The notes under the pieces are model-generated. The model was not told where the DNA came from. It saw nothing but the letters and a program-made list of their open reading frames with translations, and did not search any database. Positions 34,551-41,744 of a stretch of 64,000 nucleotides of DNA are shown here, piece by piece (positions within the stretch are counted from its first letter, which is position 1; each line of letters starts with the position of its first letter). The translations under genes and the position numbers were made by a program. The stretch is taken from positions 1-64,000 of IMG/VR virus record IMGVR_UViG_3300034072_001378; one strand, 5' to 3'. Source of the DNA: a virus.

Positions 34551-35279
34551 ATGGCTAGAATAACATCTAAATCAATGCTAATTGATTATATTAAAAGCAC
34601 TTTAGGTGCCCCGATAATAAAAGTTGATGTAACTGATACGCAAATTGAAAATATTATTGATAATGCGGTTCAGAAGTTCACTGAATATGCGTATGGAACT
34701 CTTGAAGCAGCAGTTGTTATACAATTAAATGGAAAGGGTGAATATGCAATGCCTGATACTATGACAAATTTATTAAAATTATCTAAAGGCGGTACAAGTA
34801 ATCTTACAAATTTTAATGCTAATTTTGGATCAGGTTATGTACCAAATATTTGGTCTCAACAATATTTCTCTGGAAGTTTAACAGGTGATATTATACCAGC
34901 TATTATAGGAATAAGTACAACAACAGCAATGCTAGAAAAATATTTTGGTGATGATATTGTTTATAATTTTAATCCACATAGAAAAGTTTTACAAGTACTT
35001 GAAGCATTTGAAGGTCCTGCAGTTCTTTATTACCAATATGAATATCTTGCTGATGAACAAAATGATTTAATTTATAATCATGAATGGATAAAAGAATATA
35101 CAGTAGCTCAAACAAGATACCAATGGGGAAATAACACAGGTAAAATTGATAGGGAAATTGTTGGTGGAGGTAAAATTAACTACTCTGATATGAAATCAGA
35201 AGCTACGGCGGAGATTGAAAGATTAAATAGTGAATTACTAACGCGTTGGGCAGACCCAGCCCCAGTTTCCATAATGTAG
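34551..35279 (+). CDS. 13: Neck protein gp13
   Basis: 242 residues. D-V-T-D-T-Q-I-E-N-I-I-D-N-A near residues 25-38, a Y-N-F-N-P-H-R-K-V-L-Q-V-L segment, and the tail W-I-K-E-Y-T-V-A-Q-T-R-Y-Q-W-G-N-N with a G-G-G-K-I-N-Y turn are the hallmarks of T4-type neck protein gp13. It joins the portal vertex after DNA packaging together with gp14. Slightly shorter than T4 gp13 (309). A middle promoter follows its stop. Confidence 0.85.
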   Translation: MARITSKSMLIDYIKSTLGAPIIKVDVTDTQIENIIDNAVQKFTEYAYGTLEAAVVIQLNGKGEYAMPDTMTNLLKLSKGGTSNLTNFNANFGSGYVPNIWSQQYFSGSLTGDIIPAIIGISTTTAMLEKYFGDDIVYNFNPHRKVLQVLEAFEGPAVLYYQYEYLADEQNDLIYNHEWIKEYTVAQTRYQWGNNTGKIDREIVGGGKINYSDMKSEATAEIERLNSELLTRWADPAPVSIM

Positions 35280-35284
35280 ATTAA

Positions 35285-35313
35285 TTTAGCTTTAATATTA
35301 TTTAGTATATAAT
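35285..35313 (+). promoter_or_regulatory. Middle-type promoter inside the late block
   Basis: TTTAGC, 17 bases, TATAAT preceded by TTAGTA. It serves the two genes 35341 and 35495, which therefore should be expressed earlier than their virion neighbours. Confidence 0.8.
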
Positions 35314-35340
35314 ATATTATTAAAAATAAAAGGATATAAA

Positions 35341-35484
35341 ATGCAATATATGATAATAGATGAAAATGGGTATGGAGATCAAATCTTTTATGGAACATAT
35401 GAAGAATGCGAAAATCAAGTTGAAATATTGTGTTCTGAAACAGGTGAAAGTTCTGATTATTATAATATTGTTAAAAACAAATAA
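35341..35484 (+). CDS. 47-residue acidic protein
   Basis: AAAGGATATAAA leader. Small acidic protein ending NIVKNK, ten bases before the nuclease gene. Possibly an inhibitor or regulator of it, purely from position. Confidence 0.55.
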   Translation: MQYMIIDENGYGDQIFYGTYEECENQVEILCSETGESSDYYNIVKNK

Positions 35485-35494
35485 GGAATAAATT

Positions 35495-36127
35495 TTGAAA
35501 AATATAATTTTAATACTTTTGTGTATAAACACATTTGTATTTTCCAATGAAATAACTGAAAGTTCTATACATCAAAAATATTTTAAAGAATGTAATATGT
35601 ATTTAAACAATAATACATTTAAAAGTTGTTATAATTTTAAAGCAAAAGGGGTAACAGCTTCTTTTGCTTTTGTGTATGGTGAAGATGTTGATACTTTAAA
35701 CATAAAACAAAGACCTAATTTCTATGAAGATACTAGAATACCTGAACAGTACAGAGTAAAAAATATTGATTATATGTACATAAATATGGATAAAGGACAC
35801 ATTCAATCTGATGCTAGTAATGATTATTCCGAAGCTTCATTGAAAGAAACTTATGCCCTTTCCAATGTTGTTCCAATGTACCCAAGAACAAATAGAATAA
35901 GTTATCTGCACATTGAAAAAAGAGAAAGAGAATTAGCAAAAGAATTTGGTACTATAAAAGCACTAACATTAGTAAACTATACAACGTCTAAGATTAATGA
36001 TATGTTTATACCAAAGGATTTTATAAAAGTATTTTTCACTCAAGGCTATAGTGAATGCTATAAAATACCAAATGACAATAATTCATACAAAATAGAACAA
36101 ATGAAAATTAGTTGTTCTGAAATTTAA
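35495..36127 (+). CDS. dns: Secreted DNA/RNA non-specific endonuclease (Dns-like)
   Basis: 210 residues, TTG start after AAGGAATAAA. Signal peptide over residues 1-17 (IILILLCINTFVFS). The mature part has the beta-beta-alpha-metal core: D-K-G-H (99-102, catalytic H102), then ETYALSNVVPMYPRTN with the metal-binding N in the second half, as in NucA/Dns enzymes. Close in layout to the Dns of Campylobacter prophages, which degrades incoming DNA and blocks natural transformation. Expressed from a middle promoter, it may degrade DNA in the periplasm, guarding against transformation or other phages. The role is inferred. Confidence 0.8.
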   Translation: MKNIILILLCINTFVFSNEITESSIHQKYFKECNMYLNNNTFKSCYNFKAKGVTASFAFVYGEDVDTLNIKQRPNFYEDTRIPEQYRVKNIDYMYINMDKGHIQSDASNDYSEASLKETYALSNVVPMYPRTNRISYLHIEKRERELAKEFGTIKALTLVNYTTSKINDMFIPKDFIKVFFTQGYSECYKIPNDNNSYKIEQMKISCSEI

Positions 36128-36132
36128 TTTTT

Positions 36133-36160
36133 AAAAGCTAGATATTTTATCTAGCTTTTT
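36133..36160 (+). terminator. Intrinsic terminator, GCTAGATA family
   Basis: AAAAGCTAGATA-TTT-TATCTAGCTTTTT after the nuclease gene. Confidence 0.9.
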
Positions 36161-36176
36161 AGTTTAGAAGACAAAA

Positions 36177-36243
36177 TTTAAAATATTTTTTATCTTAAAT
36201 TTTGTCTTTAAGTTAAATTTTTCTTTTAAATTGTTTATAAATA
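36177..36243 (+). promoter_or_regulatory. Late promoter with two element copies
   Basis: A 23-base variant of the element at 36177-36199, a 24-base copy in opposite orientation at 36207-36230, then TATAAATA at 36236-36243. Drives gene 14. Confidence 0.75.
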
Positions 36244-36265
36244 ATATTAAAAAGGAATTTTTAAA

Positions 36266-36964
36266 ATGTATAATTTTAATATAAATGACAATCCCGAATA
36301 TGATTTAAATGCTTCATTAATTGATGAAACTATAAATCTTTATGGTATTCCAGTAAAATTTTTAGTAACAACAAAATTAAATTCAGATGATAATATTTTT
36401 GGTGATTATAGTTCAATAAAAACAGACAACTCAAAAATATTTGAAATATATGCAATGCCTGAAAACACTGAATCTTGGGATAGTGCTGGATATAATTTTT
36501 CTGAATTTGGTATGTTAAATTTGGATGCTGTTGCTGTTTTTGTTTCTAAAAATACAGTAGAAAATATTATGGAATTGGATTTTAAACAAATGTACAACAA
36601 TTTAGTAGTTATGCCAAATAATAAAGTAATGGAAGTAACCGATGTACAATTTGAAGTTCCTGGTGTAAATAATTTATTTACATTTAAGAATGCAAAGTCT
36701 GTTTATAAATTAACATTAAAACCTTATGCATTAAAATTAACTGATGAAATTAATAGACAAGATATTTCAATTGAAGATGGTGAAGATTATAGCACATTAG
36801 ATAATTATTTTGATGAATTACTTGATAGAAAAACTGCTGTTGATACCGAAATGGAAATAAATCCTAGTGTAGATACTATTATTAAAAGTGATCCTATAGA
36901 TATTGTTCAAAAGAAACCATTTATTAATAAAACAGAAGATAGTATTTTTGGCGAATTTAGTTAA
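36266..36964 (+). CDS. 14: Neck protein gp14
   Basis: 232 residues. F-S-E-F-G-M-L-N-L-D-A-V-A-V-F-V-S near 79-95, N-N-L-V-V-M-P-N-N-K-V-M-E-V-T, and a final strand pair K-S-V-Y-K-L-T-L-K-P-Y match T4-type gp14, the neck completion partner of gp13. Tail of about 60 acidic residues. Monocistronic between its own late promoter and terminator. Confidence 0.8.
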   Translation: MYNFNINDNPEYDLNASLIDETINLYGIPVKFLVTTKLNSDDNIFGDYSSIKTDNSKIFEIYAMPENTESWDSAGYNFSEFGMLNLDAVAVFVSKNTVENIMELDFKQMYNNLVVMPNNKVMEVTDVQFEVPGVNNLFTFKNAKSVYKLTLKPYALKLTDEINRQDISIEDGEDYSTLDNYFDELLDRKTAVDTEMEINPSVDTIIKSDPIDIVQKKPFINKTEDSIFGEFS

Positions 36965-36990
36965 AGCTAGATATTTTATCTAGCTTTTTT
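36963..36990 (+). terminator. Intrinsic terminator, GCTAGATA family
   Basis: AAAGCTAGATA-TTT-TATCTAGCTTTTTTAG overlapping the end of gene 14. Confidence 0.9.
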
Positions 36991-37005
36991 AGTTTAGAAA
37001 ACTTA

Positions 37006-37042
37006 TTTAAGTTCAAAAATTTCTTTAAAATGTTTATAAATA
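37006..37042 (+). promoter_or_regulatory. Late promoter with 24-bp element
   Basis: Element 37006-37029 and TATAAATA 37035-37042. The whole terminator-promoter block is nearly identical to that at 34451-34531. Confidence 0.8.
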
Positions 37043-37063
37043 ATATTAAAAGGAAATTTTAAA

Positions 37064-37642
37064 ATGAAAAATACATTTTTAGATTATGTCAGTAGTATTA
37101 ATGAATCTTCTTCAACAATCGTTTATCACGGTGATGATTTCAACACAACTAAATTAGAACCTAAATGGATGCTGCACAAAGATAGTAACAACCAAGAAGG
37201 CGTTGGAATATATTTTTCAATTAGACCTGAAACAGCAAAATCTTATGGGAAGAATATAGTTGCTGCTGAAATAAATCATAAAAATTTTATTGATAGTAGA
37301 TCAGAACTAGGGAAAATAAATTCAAAGAAAATTGTAAATCTAATGAAGTATTTACACAGTTTAGATAATGAACCTCTTTGGTATCTTTTAACTGATTATG
37401 GGTTTGAAGTTTATGAACCTGAAGATGTTGAAGATTGGCATTTTTTAGAATTGCACAAGAAAATGAAAACAGAACATATCAGAAATTTTCAAATCGAATT
37501 GGTTCAAAAATTTAATACTGAAGATTTTGTTAAAGCATGGAATAAGTTTGTAAAAATAGATGGTACATTTCAAAAACAACCAAATGGAGATGTGTGGTAT
37601 GCTATTATAAATACAGATATAAAAGTTAGTAAATATAATTAA
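37064..37642 (+). CDS. ADP-ribosyltransferase-like protein, probably packaged
   Basis: 192 residues. Y21-H-G starts a pattern seen in ADP-ribosyltransferase folds: Y-H-G-D-D-F, then G46-V-G-I-Y-F-S, then T-A-K-S-Y-G at 57-62. The short leader MKNTFLDYVSSINE has an I-N-E site at 12-14 for prohead protease and resembles the leaders of neighbouring proteins. T4 packages the ADP-ribosyltransferase Alt, which modifies host RNA polymerase right after injection. This much smaller protein could be a functional counterpart. The fold call rests on motifs only and a catalytic glutamate is not certain. Confidence 0.55.
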   Translation: MKNTFLDYVSSINESSSTIVYHGDDFNTTKLEPKWMLHKDSNNQEGVGIYFSIRPETAKSYGKNIVAAEINHKNFIDSRSELGKINSKKIVNLMKYLHSLDNEPLWYLLTDYGFEVYEPEDVEDWHFLELHKKMKTEHIRNFQIELVQKFNTEDFVKAWNKFVKIDGTFQKQPNGDVWYAIINTDIKVSKYN

Positions 37643-37643
37643 C

Positions 37644-38135
37644 TTACTTCAATTCTTTTTCTGTAAGAATTATGAATTTCATTCCTTTTTCTTTACAGAA
37701 CTCTTCACAAGCTTTCCACTTTGCTGAATTCACAAGCCATGTTTGGTAAGCTTTCTGATAATTTAAAATAGCCTTTTGAGTTTTCTTAGAAGGCTTTTTT
37801 GGTTCTACAGTTTCACCGCTACTTTTTATTTCTACTAAAAATTTTTGATTATTTTCAAATTCAATAAACATATCAACAAAATATCTATGGATCTTTCCTG
37901 TGGTAGGTTTTAGATATCTAACTGCAAAAGGTTCAAGGCTCCACTTTTTAATGAATTTATTCATATCGCAGTACTTTATTGCTTTTAATTCCAAACCTGA
38001 CTTATAATTTATTTCTAAATTTTCACCATTTCTTCTTACAGATTTCATAACAGAATTACTTTCATTTGTTTGCATAATGAATTTTTTAGTATTTAGTACA
38101 GTGTACCAACCTTGTTTAGCTGAATTATAAGCCAT
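37644..38135 (-). CDS. 4: Head completion nuclease gp4 (TnsA-like)
   Basis: 163 residues on the - strand, starting MAYNSAKQGWY like T4 gp4. TnsA-type nuclease residues: E49 (S-G-L-E-L), D88 (Y-F-V-D-M) and E102-I-K104. The end (WKACEEFCKEKGMKFIIL) also matches T4 gp4/50, which makes heads competent for tail joining. Transcribed opposite to its virion neighbours, together with the 38164 gene. Confidence 0.85.
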   Translation of the reverse strand: MAYNSAKQGWYTVLNTKKFIMQTNESNSVMKSVRRNGENLEINYKSGLELKAIKYCDMNKFIKKWSLEPFAVRYLKPTTGKIHRYFVDMFIEFENNQKFLVEIKSSGETVEPKKPSKKTQKAILNYQKAYQTWLVNSAKWKACEEFCKEKGMKFIILTEKELK

Positions 38136-38163
38136 TATTTACTCCTAAAGTTCAAAAAATCTT

Positions 38164-38859
38164 TTAAATTTTATTCTTAATTAACCAATACATTCCAATA
38201 TATTTTCTTAATTTGTTATCAACAATAAAACCATTTCTTTCTAATTTTTCAATTATATCTGATATTTTACCAGATGTATTATTTTTAACTTCTGAATAAG
38301 CATAAGCCATTTTCTCATAAACTGTATTATACAAATAATCATTATATATCTTTATATTTTTAAGTCTTAATTTATTCCATTCTTGCATAGATTCTTTTGT
38401 GTTTGTATTAAACAATTCTATTAATTTTTTCTCATTTGTATTTATTTGATTTACTATTTTTTCAGTTTGTTCAAAATAAGCATTTGAGTGTTTATGTTGA
38501 ATTTTGTGTACCATTTCATGACCAATCATTGCTTCTATTTCGGGTAACTTATCATTTTTAGAATAATATACTGTTATTTGATCATTTTTCTTATCATAAT
38601 GTCCACTCAATTTACTTTTATTGTCATATATGAATTTTATATTAATTTTTTTAAATTGTTTATTTAATTCATCTTCATCATATGTTTGTATTTTTATTTT
38701 TTCTGGTTCAATAACTGCTTCACACAAAAACATATTAAAATGCATAATATTATCATTGTGTGCATTTATTCTTGCTATCTCATTTTCAACTTCTATTAAT
38801 TGAATAAAATATTTTCCGTTTTCTTCTTTTATTTTTAACCATTCTTTAAATGACATCAC
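38164..38859 (-). CDS. HExxH metallopeptidase-like protein, second copy
   Basis: 231 residues, paralogue of the 32044 protein. H114-E-M-V-H118 and the ending R-K-Y-I-G-M-Y-W-L-I-K-N-K are shared. Leader MMSFKEWLKI resembles the capsid-targeting leaders, but the L-x-E site is displaced (L21-I-E23). - strand, own late box upstream. Possibly packaged like its paralogue. Confidence 0.75.
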   Translation of the reverse strand: MMSFKEWLKIKEENGKYFIQLIEVENEIARINAHNDNIMHFNMFLCEAVIEPEKIKIQTYDEDELNKQFKKINIKFIYDNKSKLSGHYDKKNDQITVYYSKNDKLPEIEAMIGHEMVHKIQHKHSNAYFEQTEKIVNQINTNEKKLIELFNTNTKESMQEWNKLRLKNIKIYNDYLYNTVYEKMAYAYSEVKNNTSGKISDIIEKLERNGFIVDNKLRKYIGMYWLIKNKI

Positions 38860-38877
38860 TTTTATTCCTTTTTTAAA

Positions 38878-38925
38878 TATTTATATTAAAAATTTTTTAA
38901 ATTCAAATAGTTTAGAATATAAATA
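38878..38925. promoter_or_regulatory. Divergent late promoters
   Basis: TATTTATA at 38878-38885 is a TATAAATA box for the - strand pair. TATAAATA at 38918-38925 serves the portal gene on the + strand. A degenerate element-like AT stretch lies between. Confidence 0.75.
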
Positions 38926-38943
38926 ATTAAAAAAGGAATAAAA

Positions 38944-40419
38944 ATGGCAAATTTTTTAACAGAAGTTCTAAAGCCTTTTCTTAAAAATGATAAGAAACCA
39001 GAGCTTTCTAGCCAAGTTGAACCACAAAATATAATAAATGACCTTGGTTCAGATTATTATCATACATCAGGGAGTTTCTTTGATAGTACATCAAATTATT
39101 TAGGTAAATCAGAGCAAATTGATAATACATTCAGACAAGCAGAAAAGATTAAAAAATATCGTTCACTAGCAACAATACCAGATGTAAATGATGGTTTAGA
39201 TGAAATAACAAATGAAATTATTTTTTCTTTAGGTAAAGAACCACCAGTAAAAATTGATATAAATCAAGATAATAAACAACTTAAGGAAGCGATTGAAGAA
39301 AAATTTAAAGATATTCTTAAAAAGATGAATATTCGAAGAAATTTTTTTAGCATTGTAAAAAAATCATATATTGATGGTCAATTAAAAATTCACTTAGGAT
39401 ATAATGAAAAAACAAGAACAATTGATTCCATTAAAATGATCGACCCTTGTATGTTAGTATATAACCCAGAAACAGAATTATATAGATATGTACAAGATAA
39501 TTCTCAAATGTTCAGACAACAGGAAGAAATAACTTATTCAAGAGAAGAAATAGTTCATAGTGATTTTGGTTTATATGAAAATGGTATTATTTTAAGTTAT
39601 CTTGAATATGCTATAAAACCAGCAAATATGTTAAAAACATTAGAAGATTTACTTATTCCTATGAGATTTTCAAGAAGCATCTCAAGAAGAGTTTTCAATG
39701 TCGATATTGGGGACCTTCCGAATAAAAGAGGTCTTGAGGTTATGAATGAATATCAAATGAAATTCAAATATAAAAAATTCTATAATACGGAAACTGGAGA
39801 AGTAACAAATCAACAACATATCACAAGTATGGTTGAAGATTATTGGTTTGCTAATAGAAGTGGTGGTAAAGGAACAACAGTTGAAACTATTGATGAAACT
39901 GGAAATCTTGGAGAACTTGGGGATATTTTATATTTTTATAAGAAATTATATAAAAGTATGAAAATACCAATGTCTAGAATTTCAATGGATCCAGATTCAG
40001 ATGGAACATTTAATTATGAAAGCACTGAAACATCAAAAGAGGATTTAAAATTCTTTATGTTCATTAGTAGATGCAGAATTGTGTATTCTGAGGCTTTAAA
40101 AGAAATTTTAAAAAGAGAATGTATTTATTCTAAAATTATTAAAGATGAAAAAGAATGGGAGAGTATAGAAGATGATATCGATGTTTATTTTACAAATGAT
40201 AATACGTTTATAGATAAAATGAATCTTGATAATTTCATTAAAAGGGTTGAAATATTTACTGGTTTACAAGAACAACAGGGAAAATTATTTCCAGTCGAAA
40301 AAGTTCTTAAAGATATATTTAAAATGGATGATGAAGAAATTAAAGATAATTTTGAAGCTATTGAAAAAGAAAGATCAAATAAACTATATGCTAAATTTTA
40401 TGAAACACAAGATGAATAA
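38944..40419 (+). CDS. 20: Portal protein gp20
   Basis: 491 residues (T4: 524). The opening helix region E-Q-I-D-N-T-F-R-Q-A-E-K-I followed by Y-R-S-L-A-T-I-P-D-V-N-D-G-L-D-E-I is diagnostic for T4-type portals, as are S-I-K-M-I-D-P near 160 and M-S-R-I-S-M-D-P-D-S-D-G-T-F-N-Y. It forms the dodecameric ring through which DNA is packaged and on which the prohead is built. Start after AAAGGAATAAAA. Confidence 0.95.
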   Translation: MANFLTEVLKPFLKNDKKPELSSQVEPQNIINDLGSDYYHTSGSFFDSTSNYLGKSEQIDNTFRQAEKIKKYRSLATIPDVNDGLDEITNEIIFSLGKEPPVKIDINQDNKQLKEAIEEKFKDILKKMNIRRNFFSIVKKSYIDGQLKIHLGYNEKTRTIDSIKMIDPCMLVYNPETELYRYVQDNSQMFRQQEEITYSREEIVHSDFGLYENGIILSYLEYAIKPANMLKTLEDLLIPMRFSRSISRRVFNVDIGDLPNKRGLEVMNEYQMKFKYKKFYNTETGEVTNQQHITSMVEDYWFANRSGGKGTTVETIDETGNLGELGDILYFYKKLYKSMKIPMSRISMDPDSDGTFNYESTETSKEDLKFFMFISRCRIVYSEALKEILKRECIYSKIIKDEKEWESIEDDIDVYFTNDNTFIDKMNLDNFIKRVEIFTGLQEQQGKLFPVEKVLKDIFKMDDEEIKDNFEAIEKERSNKLYAKFYETQDE

Positions 40420-40421
40420 CA

Positions 40422-40928
40422 ATGGGAGCATTTAGAGATTATTTAGAAAGTTTAGGTAAGTTAGAATACCTAAACGAAATTCACAGAACTGGCTCAAGTT
40501 CTTCTAGAGATGAATATTCAGGTGAAATGCATTTCAATAGATTAAAAGATAAGCTTAAATTAATAAGATCAAATAATGATTATAATTTGTTTAAATTCAA
40601 AGATTATTTATTCTTAGTTAAAGATAATGAATATGTTGCTTATTTAGATGGAATAACTGATTATTTACTTTCTAAAAAAGCATTCTATATTTCTGTTATG
40701 CATTCTAAAGAAAGAGGTGCTATGGAGATTATTTACTCTTTGATGAAATCAGCTGGTTATAAATATATTGTATCAGATATTCTTAATTCAGATGATGCAA
40801 TTAAACATTTGGAAAAATCAATGAAGAAATATAAATACTTTGGAATTGATTATAAAGATGAAATTGTAAAAGTTTCAGATGAAGAGCTATTAAATAACCC
40901 AGATTATAGAATAGTTTTTGAATTATAA
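40422..40928 (+). CDS. GNAT-like acetyltransferase with capsid-targeting leader
   Basis: 168 residues directly behind the portal gene. Leader MGAFRDYLESLGKLEYLNE has an L-N-E site at 17-19. The body matches the GNAT layout: strand A-F-Y-I-S-V-M-H, then the acetyl-CoA loop S-K-E-R-G-A-M with a following helix, then Y-I-V-S-D and S-D-D-A-I-K-H-L-E-K-S. Likely packaged and acting on a host protein after injection. Both steps are inferences. Confidence 0.65.
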   Translation: MGAFRDYLESLGKLEYLNEIHRTGSSSSRDEYSGEMHFNRLKDKLKLIRSNNDYNLFKFKDYLFLVKDNEYVAYLDGITDYLLSKKAFYISVMHSKERGAMEIIYSLMKSAGYKYIVSDILNSDDAIKHLEKSMKKYKYFGIDYKDEIVKVSDEELLNNPDYRIVFEL

Positions 40929-40931
40929 ATA
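40924..40931 (+). promoter_or_regulatory. Late promoter (TATAAATA)
   Basis: Box overlaps the stop codon of the 40422 gene, 19 bases before the 40951 start. Confidence 0.65.
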
Positions 40932-40950
40932 ATATAAAAAGGAGAATTAA

Positions 40951-41340
40951 ATGCAAACATTTAGAGAATGGTTAGCAGAAAAAGAGTTAAATGAAGCAAA
41001 AGACCAAGATATTATAAAATTAGATAATATGGGTGATTTTATAATCGATAGTTCCAGAGGAGCTGAACATTATAATACTAAATTACAAATATATAAGAAA
41101 GTTTTTGGAAAGACTAAAGTTGAAGAAGGTCATTGGTTTAAAATAATACGTTATAAAGGATCAGATGGAAAATTTCGTAAAGAAGATTGTGTTATTAGAG
41201 ACTGGCTTGATGAAGACGCGGTAATCGTAAACAGTAAAGAAAGAAGTATTAGACCAACGTTGTATGTAAGAAATAAAGGCGCATACGAAAATGGAGAATT
41301 CCCTCAAAAATATAAAGAATTCGAATTCCCAAGAAAATAA
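40951..41340 (+). CDS. Putative internal head protein with capsid-targeting leader
   Basis: 129 residues starting MQTFREWLAE-KELNEA, with L-A-E and L-N-E gp21 sites. Leader DNA nearly identical to the 34120 gene. Body: beta-rich with W-F-K-I-I-R-Y-K-G and D-W-L-D-E-D-A-V-I-V-N, basic overall, no recognised family. The frame continues past the TAA for another 30 codons (see 41341). Confidence 0.75.
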   Translation: MQTFREWLAEKELNEAKDQDIIKLDNMGDFIIDSSRGAEHYNTKLQIYKKVFGKTKVEEGHWFKIIRYKGSDGKFRKEDCVIRDWLDEDAVIVNSKERSIRPTLYVRNKGAYENGEFPQKYKEFEFPRK

Positions 41341-41433
41341 TTAGATTTAAATGAAGCTTCTAAATTAGATGTAAATTTTTTAAAAGAAAATACTTGGTAT
41401 AAACCTAAAAAAACATATAAAATATTATTATAA
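41341..41433 (+). other. In-frame open extension after the 40951 stop
   Basis: Thirty sense codons follow the TAA in the same frame (LDLNEASKLDVN ... TWYKPKKTYKILL) and end at TAA 41431-41433. Composition is protein-like. It may be a remnant of a longer protein, a readthrough extension or chance. Confidence 0.3.
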
Positions 41434-41467
41434 TACCTTTGTCATAACGGTTAGATCTAAATAATTA

Positions 41468-41507
41468 ATCTTCAGACCGAAATGTCTATAAACTACTAAT
41501 TGAAGAT
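41468..41507 (+). ncRNA. Hairpin RNA motif, copy A
   Basis: Outer stem ATCTTCA/TGAAGAT, inner stem GAC/GTC, loop CGAAAT, then TATAAACTA before the outer stem closes. Confidence 0.5.
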
Positions 41508-41532
41508 ATACATTATATCATTTAAATTCTGA

Positions 41533-41574
41533 TTTAAGATATCAACTCCGAAATGAGTATAAACTAATCTTAAA
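41533..41574 (+). ncRNA. Hairpin RNA motif, copy B
   Basis: Outer stem TTTAAGAT/ATCTTAAA, inner stem CTC/GAG, loop CGAAAT, then TATAAACTA. Stems differ from copy A but still pair, while the loop and 3' linker are identical. Confidence 0.5.
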
Positions 41575-41744
41575 AAAATTTAGCTAAACTTTTTTGAAAA
41601 AGAACTAAAGCAGTACTAAATAGGTTCGTCCATTTAGTTTAATTAAGATTTCCAACTTAATTATAAATTGCAATGTTTTTCTGAGTGCAAAAGAACAAAG
41701 TTCTATGCATAAACAGAAAGTAAAGCTTAAAAAGGAGAATTAAA

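Larger units (their letters stand above)
41434..41744 (+). ncRNA. Structured leader upstream of the tail sheath gene
   Basis: A 311-base gene-free stretch packed with hairpins: two copies of the CCGAAAT/TATAAACTA motif (41468-41507, 41533-41574), ACTAAAT...ATTTAGT enclosing GG-TTCGT-CC (41615-41638), an 8-bp hairpin TAATTAAG/CTTAATTA (41640-41663), TTGCA/TGCAA (41668-41690) and AGAAC/GTTCT (41692-41704). Group I core elements like those of the five sheath introns are absent. It ends at the AAAAAGGAGAATT ribosome site. Probably a folded 5' leader RNA. Function unknown. Confidence 0.5.

Noticed and set aside
41468-41574. Hammerhead or other known small ribozyme, because of the CGAAA loops
   Set aside because: No CUGAUGA strand or other ribozyme core accompanies the loops.
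41487-41595. Late promoters at TATAAACTA in the sheath leader
   Set aside because: They differ from the TATAAATA box at the conserved seventh and eighth bases, and both sit inside covarying hairpins.
41434-41744. A sixth group I intron upstream of the sheath gene
   Set aside because: No P, Q, R or S elements like those of the other five and no coding sequence to be joined on the 5' side.
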